Notes: a model not told the origin generated them from the sequence alone. 64,000 nucleotides of DNA from Eopsaltria australis (GCA_034509425.1 JAVTVJ010000374.1:372001-436000); one strand, 5' to 3'. Shown: positions 24,981-37,620, counted from the stretch's first letter. A program made the numbers and translations.

Positions 24981-27900
24981 CACATGATCTCCTTATCACG
25001 TGCCTGGTTTTCTGGTTGTGTTGGGATGCCACTGGATGCTCCTGTGTAACCCATGGTCAAATAGGGGCTTCCAGAATGGAGCTGAAACATTCCAGCAGGG
25101 AGGCTGGAATGGCAGCACCACCATCACCCATGACAGGCAAGAGCTTACAGTGATACTCTCACATTTCCTGAGGGAATTTGTAAAGGACAACTCTTTACTA
25201 CTGGAAACATTGATGGGTGTTTGATGGAAAGATGACTGTGAACCTCAACTGAAGCAGAGGTTACATGGAAAGGATTTTTAGTGGCTGTAGTGCTCCAGAC
25301 CTGTGCTTTTGTGGGAAACAAATCAATGACTGCAGGCACTTTGCATCATGAGAAACTGTCAGGATTCTCTTGTGGCGGCCCCATGGGATTTCCAAGAAGT
25401 GTCATTCTCACAGTCCTCTGTCAATATGCAGAGTTATCTTTTTTTTCCCCCCAAATCCTAATCTGTGGAGTATGTATCCAACCTAATAAAACCATTTACC
25501 AACTTCACTGTTGGTGGCTTTCTTCCTCTTCTCTCTGAAAGCCTCTGGCCTGCTGGCAACGGCATTGTCCGGCAAGGTTTGAAGCTTGGCACGCTGTCAA
25601 CAAACCTTCAGGTTCTCTTTCAATCAAACATGGTAGTGCTGAGATCCGACTTGGATTCCATCCCAAGGTTCACCATAATCATCCTGGTATAATAGGAAGT
25701 CCAAACAACCCCAGGAAATAATTCAAATGTGACTGGTGCCTTGGGTGGAATAAAGAAGTGCCTAGAAGAGACATTAAGAGCCTCAGCTCGAACTCTTTTC
25801 ATAATTATGCGCTCCGAAGGAGCGGAGGCTTTGGAGATAAAGGGATTACATGCATTTCATGAAGTCTGGAAAGATGGGACAGCATCTTCCATCCGCATTT
25901 TCTCATTTTTGTTTTACTGGTATTGCAGTTGCCACATTCTGTGGAAGAATATTGCAGAGCAGGCTCCCCTCTAACCCTGCAGTTCCCTTCCAATCTGGCA
26001 CAGGTAAATTGAATCCGTCTGCCCTTAGGGATGAGCTTTTGGAAGAGCCTGTTGGCAAGAGCAGTGCGGGGAGAACTTAATTAGATTAAGATGCATTTCC
26101 GCAGTGTTTGTGCTGCAGGCTGTGCGGTGCTGGAGAGAGCAGCACTCGGAGCTGGGGATGCCCTGGGATACTCTTCCAGCCCTGGCTGCCTCTCTGCTGC
26201 CTGAGAAAAAGCAAAATGCATCAGAGGTGTGAATCTCAGTGTAAGCCAGCACAGGGCTCACCAGGGTGTGAACAAACCATGTCCTGAGCTGGTGTCAGCT
26301 GCCTGGAAGTGGGGCAGGGTCTCAGCTTTTCCTTGCCACAGCACAGCAGCTGAAGCAGTGGTGGGCAGAGTCTGGCTGGGCACCCAGCCTTCATTCAGCT
26401 CTTGCTTGAGGCCTGGGTACCGATGGCCCATGGGTCTCATAGTTTGATACCCTTGCAAATGCTGGTTTGCTTTTCAATGTCTGTGTCATTTCTAAGGTTA
26501 CTCGTTTACTTCTCTTGATAACTTCCTCCATAAGGAAGTTGCACATCTGTTAAGTTCCCAATAAACAGTTCCTTCTCGCTGGTATATACTTGGGAGCTTT
26601 TTAGTTTTGTAGGTTTGCTCTGCTGCACTGGGAAGGGATAATTTGAAGTCCCCAGTTCTCTCTCTTCATGCTACTCATTATTTTATATGCCTCTCCTGTG
26701 GTCTCTCTCCTTTTCATTACTAATCAGGTCTAGTCTTTTCAATCCTCCTTTGTGTGATAGTTTCATTTTACAAAAGCTGAACTAGTTTCTATCAGCTCAG
26801 TTGATGTGATCTTACTCATATCAAAGGTGTTTAACAGCCGCAGTCCCATGTACTCACTGCAAGCTGAACTTAAATTGTGTCAAGTTCTGTGCTGCTTTGC
26901 GAGTGCAAGTGGGAATGTTTGTTACAGCTGTCTTTAAATTTAAATTTGGATGTTTTAAATGAATTAAATATGAACATGAATAATGCAGCTGGTAACGTAG
27001 CCTTTCTGCAATTAAATGCAAACTTTTTCATTTTGTCTCTCTGCTTTCAGGTTTTGCTATGCCGCAGTGTTTGTACTGACTCTGCTGTCTTGTAGGAGTG
27101 ATGGGGAACTAGAGCCCATGACAGTTCAGTGGAGCCCTTGGCACTTTTGATATCTCGGTGAGTGAAAGTTGTTTGAAACTCTGGAAGAGGCGCTTCATCT
27201 GCTACTAAAGGCAGCAAATCAGTTGGTCTTTTCACATTTTTAAGGTAACATCCTGGTGAAATGAATTAGCACATTGATCTGTCCTTTCAGGTTATAAATT
27301 CTGGAAACCAACACTCTGTAATGCTGTAGTTCATGCTTGGGAGATTGTCTTGATCTCCACAAGCAAGAGAAACACAGCTTTTGAAAACAAGGGCAGTTTT
27401 ACCTCTGGTGTGCAGCTCTATGCAAGTGTCAGGCTCTGGAGATGGAGTGTTGCAGCATGTGCTGGGCTGTGGAAATCTCAAAGGCTTTATTTGATGCAGC
27501 AGTAAGATTGGGTCCTTTGTGCCATGGATCCAGCCAACAGGTCCTCATCAGGGGCATGTTTATGCCTGAGGTGATTCTGGAAGGTCTGTCTCTGTGGATA
27601 GCCCATTTTTGCCCCTTGGATACCAGACTGTAACTTCTGCTATTTATTACTTTCACATTTTTTCAGTCTTCAGTCCCTGAATGGAATGAAGGCCACGTCC
27701 ATTTATTAAAGGTTCCCCTCTCCTGCAGTGCCTGTGAGCTTGTCTGTTCTGGCATTGACTTTCTTCTCTCTACACTGAATCACCTCACTGGGACATTTCA
27801 GCCTCGTCAAAACCTTTAGAGGGATTCCTTGTTGCCATCCAGTCTGTTGTCAGTGAGATAAAGTCCCTGGGTGCTTCGAGTTGGAAGGAATTTTGGTGCT

Positions 27901-28084
27901 TGTCTGGTCCAATGCTACGTGCAGAGATGGGCTGACTTTGAAGTCAGACTCAGCTATAAGGTTAGATCGGGCTGGCAGGGGAGGGAGCTGGTGATGTTTG
28001 GAGTATCTCCAGGGGTGGAGATTTTACAGCTCCTCTGGACAACTGTGAATTACAGTCAGTGGAAGTCATCAATTCCCAAGTCCT

Positions 28085-28365
28085 GTGTTAGTAAAGCCCA
28101 GGGGCAGCAGAGGGGCAGCTCCTCTCTCTGCTCCCTGTGCCCAGGGACAGGACCCAAGGGAATGGCTGGAGCTGTGTCAGGGGGGATCAGGCTGGATATA
28201 AGGAAAAGGTTCTTTCCCCAGGGAATGGTCATGGCCCCAAGCCTGCCAGAACTCCAGGACATTTGGACAATGCTCTGAAATACCCTCAGGGTGGGACTGT
28301 TGGGATGTCTGTGACAGGCCAGGAGCTGGACTTGGTGATCCTTGTGGATCCCTCCCAATTGTGAT
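28085..28365 (+). mobile_element. CR1 LINE fragment
   Basis: Sense orientation: 'aggctggatataaggaaaag', 'gttctttccccaggg', 'ctgccagaactccaggacat', then 'gagctggacttggtgatcc' and 'ttgtggatccctccca'. Same broad subfamily as the copy at 24.8 kb. Confidence 0.85.
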
Positions 28366-28870
28366 TGTACCAGTTTCAGGAGGGCTGGGGTACACAGTGT
28401 CTGTCTCCATGGCTGAAGAAGGGCATCCCTGCATCCCAGGGCAGGAACTTGTCCCTGTCCCTGGGATGCAGTGAGGCTGGTGGCATCCATCTGGCAATGT
28501 AGGTCCAGCTGACCCTGGGGCAGGCAGGCTGAAGCCTCATGGAGTTTGCCTCTGCCTCTTCTCTAGGCATGACATGACTCTGAGCACACATATTATTTTG
28601 CTTTTTTTTTTTTTTCTTGAGTTATGATTTTGCAGGATTAACCCATGTGTTGCTGTGATGTGAGATGTACAGGGGATCTGGGTGGTGCAGAGCTGTGGTG
28701 GAGGCTGGTGAAGGCTGACAGGAGTCAGGCTGGGGCTGTCACATTTGGACAGTTCCTTGGGAGTGTATTTTGGAGTGCAGTGTCCTTGAGCTGGCACTCA
28801 TATGGCTCTCAGCAAAGTGGGACTCTCCTTGCAACATAAGTCTCCTCCTTTGTGGAAGAGTCACTGTTTG

Positions 28871-28886
28871 TTTATTTATTTATTTA
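28871..28886. repeat. (TTTA)4 microsatellite
   Basis: Four tandem TTTA units. Confidence 0.85.
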
Positions 28887-28994
28887 AGTAGGACATTTAC
28901 AACATCTGATTCTCTTCCATGACATGAGAGCTTGCTGAGAGCCTGCTGTAGTGTTGGCTGAGGGATACCAGCAGTCAGCTCTGTGCTCTATCAG

Positions 28995-29325
28995 TATCAC
29001 AGAATTATAGAATCGTTAAGGTTGGAAAATACCTCCAAGATCATCAAGACCAAGCACCACCATGTCCACTACACCAAAGCACTAGTGCCACATGCAGTAA
29101 TTTCTTCAGTACCCCACCACCTCCCTGGGCAGCCCATTCTTATGCTTGACAACCCTTTCTGTGAAGAGATTCTTCCTGATGTCCAACCTGAACTTCCCCT
29201 GGCACATCTTGGGGCCATTTCCTCTTGAACCTTGCTACCTCAAAGAAGAGACTGACCCCCACCTGTCTGCACCCTCCTGTCGGGGAGTTGTAGAGGATGA
29301 GAAGGTCCCCCTGAGCCTCATTAGG
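28995..29325 (-). mobile_element. CR1 LINE fragment, antisense
   Basis: Begins with the reversed tail 'cacagaattatagaatcg', then 'ttaaggttggaaaatacctc' and 'caagatcatcaagaccaagc'. It continues through 'gacaaccctttctgtgaaga' and 'ttcttcctgatgtccaacc' to 'ggatgagaaggtccccctga'. This is an older subfamily than the GGGACCTTAAAG copies. Confidence 0.9.
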
Positions 29326-30988
29326 GTTATTCCCACTGTGAGGATGGAGGTTGTAGCAGTGCACCCTTATCCTGGGCCATAACGTTTCACAAACCGTGTC
29401 TGAGCAGCTCAAACACAGTCACAAATTTTTTTCTCCCAATACTTCTGAAAGGAAGGGGTCACACATCCCTGCCAGCAGGGCTCTGAGGTGCTCAGGTTGA
29501 GACAGCTTTTCAGAAGCCCTCAGAGGGGCACAGGAACTCCTGTACCAAAGACATGAGATTTATGTGTGTGGGTACTTGAGAAATCCCATAAACAGCACAG
29601 GGGCAGAGCCAGAGATGGCGAATGCTTGTCTGGTGCCTTTATGTATAAACACTTTTCAGCCTGGGTTTTTATGTCTAGGGGACTTTTCCTGCCAGGACTG
29701 CTAGTCTTTAATAAAAATGACTGAAGAAAATTATGAAAAGAAGCTTTAAAAGTTGTAAATAACCTTTCACATGTAGGTTACCTTCTGCTATTGAACGGGA
29801 AACCAACTTTACTCCTTTCACAAGTGTGTACAGACACACACACTATTTAGGAGAGAGGCAATAAGTGACTACTGTGCACCTTTTGATTTGGATTAAAAAA
29901 ACAACTTTTTTCCCTTTAGTATTTAATATTCCTTCAGTATTTTTCTTCTCAGAGCATTGCTCGATGTTGCATGTAAAGAGGCTGTAGTTTGTAGAGCTGT
30001 TATAGAAAATTAAACTCTATTTCTTTTACATTTAGAAAAAGCCTGGTTTTCAAAACCCCAGCTTCTTGCCAAGTTGGATCTGTAAATAACCCTTTAAGCA
30101 GCTATTTGGTGCTGCATCCTGAGACAGCTTCCTCTCCCACCCTCCTCCTGACTGCCCTACTGTGAACAAAATGGAATTATATTGATACAATTAATCTTTC
30201 ATTAGTTAGTGGTGTGTCAAAACATGCTATTCCTGGCTTTCCCAAGGGCTTGTTTGTGGCTCAGCCATTCATTTGGATGTTTTTTGGCAGGGCTTGGCAA
30301 GGCTTTGTGGGTGTGGCAGGCCCTGCCCTGTGAGAGTGGTTGTGCTGGAGCTTCTGGGTCCCTGTCCATGTCCACCACACATCTCCCAAGAGCTCTGATC
30401 TTTCAGGAATATTTTTTTAAAACAAAAATGCAGATGCCTTTGCTTGCTGGGGACAGTCCAGCCAGTTTTCCTTCAACCAGGAAAAAAAATGCAGCACAAC
30501 TTGGACGCTCCTGGCAGTACTAACAGCAAAAGTATTTCCTGGGTCATTGTCCAATTTCTCATCCTTATTCCCCAGAACTGCTGCGAGCAATTTGAATTGT
30601 AAGTGTCAAGCTGGGGATTGCTGTGCTGCTTTGCCAGAGTTAATGTTATGTTTCCATGTGTTTTCTTTCATAAATTCCAGCTCTGCCTCCCTTTGTTAGT
30701 GAGTGGGAGCAGCCCCTCCTTCCACACACACACTCTGGACCCACTGTAGGGTTAGCACAGAGACAGGCATGTGCTCCTTATGCTTATTTATGCTGCTCCG
30801 GCTGCCATGAATTTGACGTTGTCCACAAATTGGAGAAAGTCTTGTAGTTTCAGGGGGTGAAATGAATCGTGTGTGCAACCCCGGGTGACAGAGCATGTGT
30901 TTCCCCCCACTGTGTGATGAGTTAATGACGCAGATGACTGTGTGCTCCAGAATTGGGAATTCTCTCATTTTTATTTCTTTTGTCCTAG

Positions 30989-31073
30989 ACATCTTCAGTT
31001 CTGTAAGAGCAACCCAGTCCCAGGATAAGGACAGCAGCAGGTGGTAGAATGCGGAAACCAGGCCCTCAGAAAG
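30989..31073 (+). CDS. SCMH1: SCMH1 coding exon 1 (start codon), coding part 31,049-31,073
   Basis: The acceptor is a pyrimidine tract ending tttgtcctAG at 30,988 and the donor is GTGAGC at 31,074. The first 60 bases are 5' UTR with an in-frame TAA at 31,004-31,006. Translation must therefore start at or after ATG 31,049, the only in-frame ATG in the exon. It has A at -3 and C at +4. The exon encodes Met-Arg-Lys-Pro-Gly-Pro-Gln-Lys plus one base of the next codon. Phase 1 at the donor matches the next exon exactly. SCMH1 proteins differ at the N-terminus between isoforms, so this start may be one of several. The phase match and UTR stop support it, but no transcript was available. Confidence 0.75.
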
Positions 31074-33719
31074 GTGAGCAGTGATGCTTGGCACAGCCAA
31101 GGGCCCTACAGTGAGCTGGTGTGGCCTGGAGGGCCAAGTGCCTCAGGGGGCTGACAGTGGGGTGGGAGCTGAGGGGATGTGGTTAGAAGCCCAAAACAGC
31201 TGTGTGTTTCTCAATTAGTGTGCAGAGAGCATCAATCCACTCCTGTGTCAGGAAGAGGAGAGTCCTTTTTTAGGGCATCCCTGCAGCTCCTGGGGCGCAG
31301 TGTCAGCAGTGAGGGTGCCCTGCAGAAACCATGGCACCATCTGGCAGAGCTCCCAGCAGGAGGCAAACTGCCTGTGCTGGCACAGGCCTCCCCCCTCTAA
31401 TGAGGCATGAAACCAGAGACCAGCCTACCTTGTGGAGAGGAAATTTGTCAGGAGGTTACCCTGCCCCTGAGTCCCTTGGCCCCTCATGCAGCACGTGCTT
31501 CCTGGATCCTGCATCCCCAAGAACAAGGGTGAAGCTGAGCAGGCTGCCTGCAGCTGAGCTGCTCTGGCTTCTTGTGCTTAACAAAAATATTGATTTCCTT
31601 TAGTGCTGTGCCATGCATGTGCGTTGGGCTGGAGTGATCTCATCACATGCGCTCCGGAGGAGGGGGGAAGGGAGCAGCGAGAGGATGGAGCATCCTCCAC
31701 AGCTCTTTGTTCACATCTGCTCCACACTCCCAAGGTTTATTGCAGGAGATTTCTATGCTCGATTTCTCTCCTCCCTTGATTTTTTTTAAATGTCTCCTTT
31801 AGCTTCTGTCGTGGTTCATCTTACAGCAGCATTATCCTCTTCCTAACACTGCTTGTCCTTTAATGAAGTGAAAATAAATGAAGGAAAGCAGGGAATGGGG
31901 AGACCCTGCTGCGAGGCAGCTGGAGGGCTTGGCAATAAAGGAGGTCGGTTGATTAGTCAGCAGCGTGGCCGAGGCTCGGGCTGCCTGGATTCAGCCTCAC
32001 TCACAGCTTGTTCCCTGTGCTCCTGGAGCCTCCAGCCAGCCTGCCTCTGTGACCTGTGCTCGGAATGCTGTGCTGGAGGTTGCAGAGGCAACACCTGCAC
32101 CGTGCACATGTGGGTTTCTGTCCTACTTACCTGCTTTTTTAATAATGCATTGAACTTTCACTGTTTCTTTATTTGTCTACAGAAATCCTTGTTTCTCTCT
32201 CTCTCTCCACTGCTTTTGTAACCTGCTTAATGAGGATTTTTGCATGTTAAAGGTTAACAACAATCTGTGCCTTCACCTTCAGAGTATGGTGTGAAGCTCT
32301 TCCGAGCGCATGGATGCTGTTAGTGCTGTCGTGCAGCCCTGAGGGGAGCCTTACCCACCCAGGGGGCTCTTTTGCTTCTGACTTAAATACTTTATGTCCT
32401 TTATTCTTGCTTTCTTAGGGAGATGGCACAATACTGTGCTTCGTGGCAATGCATTTATTAGGAAGGGTGTCCTTCAGTTCTTTTCATTCATTTATGTCTC
32501 TCCAAGGAGGCTCTTTGTCTGGTCCATGTCTAGTGTCAGTGTGGCCACACTCCATATGTCCCTTATGTTCGTTTAAGGGATGCTGATCTGGCATCCCTCT
32601 GTTGGTCTGGAGGCTGTTGGAGGCAGCGTGAGCATCCCCCACTTCTTGCTCTGTCACTTTGCAGAGCAATAAAACCTGCATGCCATCCTGTCCATTGTGC
32701 TGAAAGGAACATGTCAAGAAGAGAAGATTGCAAAAATAATTGACCAAAAGCAATTCCAGACATGTTAAGACACCCCAGGCCACTTTAGAAGCAGCTCTTA
32801 GCCTTGCCTCTTCCAGCTACTTGTCAGGAGATTTCAAAACTTTTCCTTTCACAAGGAACTGCTTTTCATTGGGGCAAGGCACATTTCACAGGGCACTACC
32901 AAGCTGTTGTCTACAATAGCCCTAAAAATGCTCTGTAAAATAAAGGAGCTGGAGTGCAGCAACACTCCCAGGATGCCCAGCCTGGCATCAGCAGGTTGAG
33001 GAGCTGGCTTGGGGTGAACTCTGCCATGGCACAGGGATTTTTCATCCCTCCTTTGGGCTGGAGGCAGGGATGAGCATTCCCCACTTCTTGCTCTATCACT
33101 TTCCAGAGCTGTCTTGAGAACTTTAATTTTTTTTTTTTTTGAGCTCTGAGCCCCAGAGCTCTCATGAGTAAAACAGCTCAGGTGAGCTGCTCTACAGACC
33201 TGGTGCTGCTTTGCTTCTGAGCTGCAAGGGACACAAGGAAAGCTGGTGTTGTGCAGATTTTCAGAGAAGTCCTCTCCCTGTCACCAGAAAGGATTGAGGC
33301 TGTTTGTGTGGAATAACCTGGAGTTGATACACAAGGAGCTATTCTGCACTGAAGATTCACACAATCCATTTTTAGTGGCTGTTATGTTTGTTCCTCTCAA
33401 GTCCTTCTTCTCACAGCTAAAATGATGGAGCTCTTGCAATTTGCTGTTCTTTGTTATTGCTTCTCACTGAAGGAGAACAGTGGCTGGTGGGAACTAAACA
33501 GGGATTGAGGTGCAAATGTAGGTATCTCCTGTCAGGTACCTGCATGAGCTGTGGGGAGGAAGGGAGCACACCCCAGAGATGGAGGCAAATCATCCATGTT
33601 ACTGGGGTCATGACAGGGAGGTCACTGCTCTCCTCTGAAGTGCCTGTAGAGCAGACAGTGTTGCAGGGTGCATTATCTGGCTCCTTTCCCTGACACAAAC
33701 GCTCTGTTTCTTGTCTCAG
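31074..33719 (+). other. SCMH1: SCMH1 intron 2 (2.6 kb)
   Basis: GTGAGC donor and 'cttgtctcAG' acceptor. It contains a pair of diverged direct repeats (32,578-32,668 and 33,035-33,107), a T11-type run near 33,129 and no recognised gene. The segment at 31,600-32,000 has no recognisable repeat and could be conserved noncoding sequence, but nothing specific supports this. Confidence 0.7.
32578..33107 (+). repeat. Dispersed direct repeat pair of about 75-90 bp
   Basis: The stretches 32,578-32,668 and 33,035-33,107 share 'ggctggaggcaggg'-type sequence followed by 'gcat(c/t)ccccacttcttgc' and 'tct(g/a)tcactttgcagagc'. They lie about 440 bp apart in the same orientation. They could be a local duplication or two copies of an uncharacterised repeat. 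Confidence 0.65.
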
Positions 33720-33788
33720 CCATAGACTGGAAAGATGGTAAAAAGCACAAGTACAGCCGCCCATCAGAGTCTCCCTCCCAGTACCAAG
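33720..33788 (+). CDS. SCMH1: SCMH1 coding exon 2, 69-nt symmetric exon
   Basis: Acceptor ttgtctcAG ends at 33,719; donor GTAAGA starts at 33,789. It encodes residues 9-31 plus one base of residue 32 (AIDWKDGKKHKYSRPSESPS, then QYQ). The peptide is hydrophilic, with a basic GKKHKYSR patch and a Ser/Pro stretch before the first MBT repeat. Entry and exit are both phase 1, so including or skipping it keeps the frame. It is not part of any named domain. Assignment to SCMH1 rests on phase, splice sites and position. Confidence 0.8.
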
Positions 33789-33959
33789 GTAAGACAGCTC
33801 CCTTGTCCTCCTCTCTTTTTTTCCCCCTCCCTTCTCCCTTTTGCAATTTCCAAAGATTTTTTTTTGACAAGTGCATGTTGGAGCAGTGAGGATTGGCAAT
33901 CACCTGCAAGAAACTCTGAGTGGCTCATCACTGCCCAAAGCTTGGGCACATCCTTGTAG

Positions 33960-34341
33960 AGTTTGAACCTGGAGAAGAGAGAGGTCTGAGGAGAGCAAAC
34001 AGCCCCTTCCAGTGCCTCAAGGTGTTCCAGGAGAGCTGCAGAGGGACTTTGAACAAGGGCCTGAAGTGACAGGACAAGGGGAATAGCATCACACTGTCAG
34101 AGGGAAGGGGTAGATGGGAGATTCCTTGTGAGGGTGGGGAGGCCCTGGCACAGATTGCCCAGAGAAGCTGCAGCTGCCCCATCTCTGGAAGTGCCCAAGA
34201 CCAGGTTGGACAGGGTTTGGAGCAGGTTGGACAGGGTTTGGAGCAACCTGGGACAGTGGAAGGTATCCCTGCCCATGGCAGGGGGTGGAAAGGAATGGGC
34301 TTTAAGATTCCTTCTAACCTAAACCATTCTGTGATTCTACA
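33960..34341 (+). mobile_element. CR1 LINE fragment with a 21-bp internal tandem duplication
   Basis: Long sense CR1 3' region: 'ctggagaagagagaggtctg', 'gacaggacaaggggaatagc', 'cccagagaagctgcagctgc' and 'gggacagtggaaggtatccc', ending 'ttccttctaacctaaaccat' and 'tctgtgattctac'. The 21-bp segment beginning ggttggacaggg is present twice without mismatch (34,204-34,224 and 34,225-34,245). Confidence 0.95.
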
Positions 34342-35702
34342 CAGTGAGGGGGTGAAACTGCAGCATCTTTCTGGCACAGAGCACCCTGTAATCCAGGCTG
34401 GAAGGATTTCTGGTCAAAACTGCATTGGAACACCTCTGAGGAGAGCAGGACAGAGCAGACAGCACCCTGGTGTTTCAGAGCTGTTAGTTTTGACTGGCAC
34501 ATTGTCACATTTTACTGAGCAGGACAGTGAGCAGTGGGGCTCATGTTACTGACTGTGGCTGTGACTGATGGAGCACGTGCAGCTGGGCTGAGCAAAGTGC
34601 CTGGGATGGGGAGGGGTGGGACAGGCAGGAGCTGTGCCATGCCTGTGGGAGAGCTCACCCCTCAGGATGTTCAGACATCAGGGACAGCCACTGTCACCTT
34701 GGATCTGCCAGCCCAGACGATGCTCTGCTCATTTTCATACCGAGCTGCCTCAAACTGTGCTGCTTTCATGTGCTGCCTTGGTGCTCCTTAGCAGCCACAC
34801 ATATGGGCTGCAGACTTTAATGGGATGCCTTGATCTGGGTAGGGCACATTCTCCTTCACAGATGTGACCTGAAACACACATGTATTGTTTCAGTTGGATT
34901 GATGACCCCTCGGGAGCCAAAATGCTAATGGAGCCCAAACCAGACTTCAGTTAAAGATATAAACAGAAACTCCATCTTCATTTAAATTCTGGGCAAAAGA
35001 TCAGTGTTAAATGCAACATGAAGAGAATCAAAACATGAGGGTGCAGAACTGCATTGTTCACAACTACTGCAGTTTGACCCCTTGGGTGTGTGGAGTGTTT
35101 TGTTTGGAGTAAATATTTTTGAAGGTTAAGACATCAGAGTGCAAATCTGACTCTCTGCCTGGAATTAATATCTGCCTTTGGCGTGAGCACACAACAAGGA
35201 GCTTTCCCAAGGCCAGGACAAGTGACAGACAGTCACCCCACTGGCACTTCCACAGCCAAGTCATAGGGAGTCACACAGGCTCCCAATCCTTGGCTTTTGT
35301 TTGGCTCACAGATGTAGTTGCAAAAACAGGGTGTTTCTCATTAAAGTGTCTTTCTCTCATTTCTTCCTGTGAAGAAAATCCAATGTGCTGGAGAGAGCTG
35401 GAGAGGGACCTGGGACAAGAGCCTGATGTGCAGGGTTTCCTCTCATGCTGAGGGTGTGGTGGCAGCTTCCAATTGCAGTCTGCAGTTTTTACCTTGGTTT
35501 GAGGGCAATCCTGAGAAAGAAGTGCAGCTTCTACCTGTGTTTGCCCTGCCATCTGAGTGTAAGGGGATGGCTGGTAGTGAACAGAGAGGGAGGGAGGGAA
35601 GACTGAACACTGCTGTATCAGCTCTGTCTTTTCTTAGAAGTCTTTCTGCTGTTCCCGCTTTTCTTTGCAAAATAAATCACCAGAACCATTAGGTATAGGA
35701 AT

Positions 35703-35965
35703 CAGAGAATCACAGAATATCCTGAGCTGGAAGGGACCCACAGGGATCATCCAGTCCAACCCCAGGCCCTGCCCAGACACCCCAACAACCCCAGCCTGGG
35801 CATCCCTGGCAGCGCTGTCCAAACGCTCCTGCAGCTCTGGCAGCCTCGGGGCCGTGCCCATTCCCTGGGGAGCCTGGGCAGTGCCCAGCACCCTCTGGGG
35901 GAAGAACCTTGCCCTGCTCTGCAGCCTGAGCCTGCCCTGGCCCAGCTTCGTGCTGTTCCCTTAGG
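35703..35965 (-). mobile_element. CR1 LINE fragment, antisense, young-looking
   Basis: Begins 'cagagaatcacagaatatcc', then 'tgagctggaagggacccaca', 'gggatcatccagtccaaccc', 'ctgggcatccctggcagcgc' and 'ccctctgggggaagaacctt', ending 'ctggcccagcttcgtgctgt'. Very similar to the copies at 41.0 kb (opposite orientation) and 57.9 kb (same orientation), so it belongs to a subfamily that was active more recently than its neighbours. Confidence 0.95.
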
Positions 35966-37545
35966 TCCTAGAGAAGCTGCAGTTCTAGTGCTGTGTATGT
36001 CTTCATACAGTGGTTGAATCCCAGCAGGCTTTAGAATTAATCTCAAATAAGTTCCATGTCCAAACACTAGTTTTAGAGGCCTGCAGCTGTCTCAGAAACT
36101 CTGCTGGGGTTGTGCAGTGTGGATCTGGGCTGTGGGGTGAGCTGCTTCAAGGAGCAGGATGGCTTGGCTTGGTGTGGAGGGAGTGAAAAGATTAAAACCA
36201 TGACAACTTTTAATAGTGATGGATTGAAACCAGCTGAGGGGAGGTTTGTTGGTTTGTTTTTTTTTTAATAAAGTTGTCAAGCACAATTGATCCTGTTCAA
36301 GATGCTCACTCAGGGCCTGGGACTGAGACTGGCACTGCTCACCCAGTACTGCCACCTGGGCATCCTCAGTGTTCCAGGGACAATGGTCTCTGAAGGGCCA
36401 CCCTGGTCTGAGCCCAGATCAATAACCAGAGTTAAGGAGTGAGATGCATAAAGCACTTGCAGGCCAGGCATGCCTGGCTTTACTTTGCCTGGGTATTGAC
36501 TCCACATTATTCACGCTAAGAGTTTCATTGACAGAACCAAGTGTAAAATCGTATCTTCAATTAAAGCAAAAGAATTTTGGTTTTGTGAGAACATCATTGC
36601 AGTAACTCACTGAATTTCTTCATTCACCCAGTGTGAGACTGTGGCTGAAAGGAAAATATGTGCCAGTGGATGGAGCTGAGTGCTCTGGGGCATGGAGCGT
36701 GCTGTCAGTCTCTAAACAGCGATATTCAGCCAGTGTGGCAATGAAACTATTTTTTCTGTTCATTTTCCCTATTTCTAACAGTGTACTAGTCATCTGCATA
36801 GGAGGTGGTGAGAAAGCAGCGTTCCTTGTATTTATTTGAAACTTGTAGATTATGAAGGCTCCTCTGTGCACGAGGCAGCACTAAGGCAATGTGTGCTGAC
36901 CTTACTGCCTCAATTTTCAGAAGTGTGGTGTGTGCTGCAGTAGCTAAAATGGTTCTTAATGTAGCTTTTGTTTTGAAAATAGACTGATTAAGAACTTGCC
37001 GTGACTCGGGGAAGCAGTGGCTGACTTTAATTGTGCTGCCACCAATGCTCTTGAAATGCCTTGAAAACAGTGGTCTCCCGGGAGCTGTTTGGATGAATAC
37101 AAGCGAATGTCATGCTGGAAGGTTCCTCTCCCAGCTGCTCAGTTGGAATGGCAAAAGTCATGATTTGCTTGGATCACAGGAGCTTTTAATTCCTCATTTA
37201 ATAATAGGTTTCCCTGGGTGGCATATTGCTTTTACCCTTCCTGCTGTACGTGAGGAAGGTGCAGGCAAGGATGAAATGCACTTCCCCTGGCAGCAGCACT
37301 CAGTGGAAGGGGATCTGGTGTCAGGTGTGAGGTATTGAGCTCAGTAAATCCCTCTTTGGAGGATCCCTGCTCCCATCCCTGCTCCCATCCTGCCCATCCA
37401 TGGCACTTCAGGAAGTTAATTGCTGACCTGTCCACTTATTGCTGGGGTTGGGCTGATCCCTGGTCCATGGGGTGTGCTGTGTGTATGCTGGACCAGGGGG
37501 ATTGTACAATCACTACAGAGCAGGGTCCTGTTCTAAATCCATGAT

Positions 37546-37620
37546 TTAGAATCATGGCATCACAGAATGCCTTGGGTTGGAAATGACCTTAAAGATAATC
37601 TCATTCCAACCCCCAAGCTG
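37546..37620 (-). mobile_element. CR1 LINE 3' tip, antisense
   Basis: A 75-bp remnant: reversed tail 'tagaatcatggcatcacaga', then 'ccttgggttggaaatgacc' and 'ttaaagataatctcattcc'. Strongly 5' truncated. Confidence 0.85.

Larger units (their letters stand above)
11793..30988 (+). other. SCMH1: SCMH1 intron 1 (19.2 kb)
   Basis: Bounded by donor GTGAGG at 11,793 and acceptor 'tttgtcctag' ending at 30,988. It holds the rest of the CpG island, a (CCT)6 run at 13,018, an (AT)10 run at 20,442, a (TTTA)4 run at 28,871, and CR1 fragments near 17.9, 22.9, 24.8, 28.1 and 29.0 kb. The longest open frames (for example 22,412-23,137, +) run through CR1 and have no recognisable domain. No internal coding exon was found. 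Confidence 0.7.

Noticed and set aside
27050..27095. Acceptor-like tctctctgctttcag near 27,051 as a further 5' exon
   Set aside because: No convincing donor or coding continuity follows.
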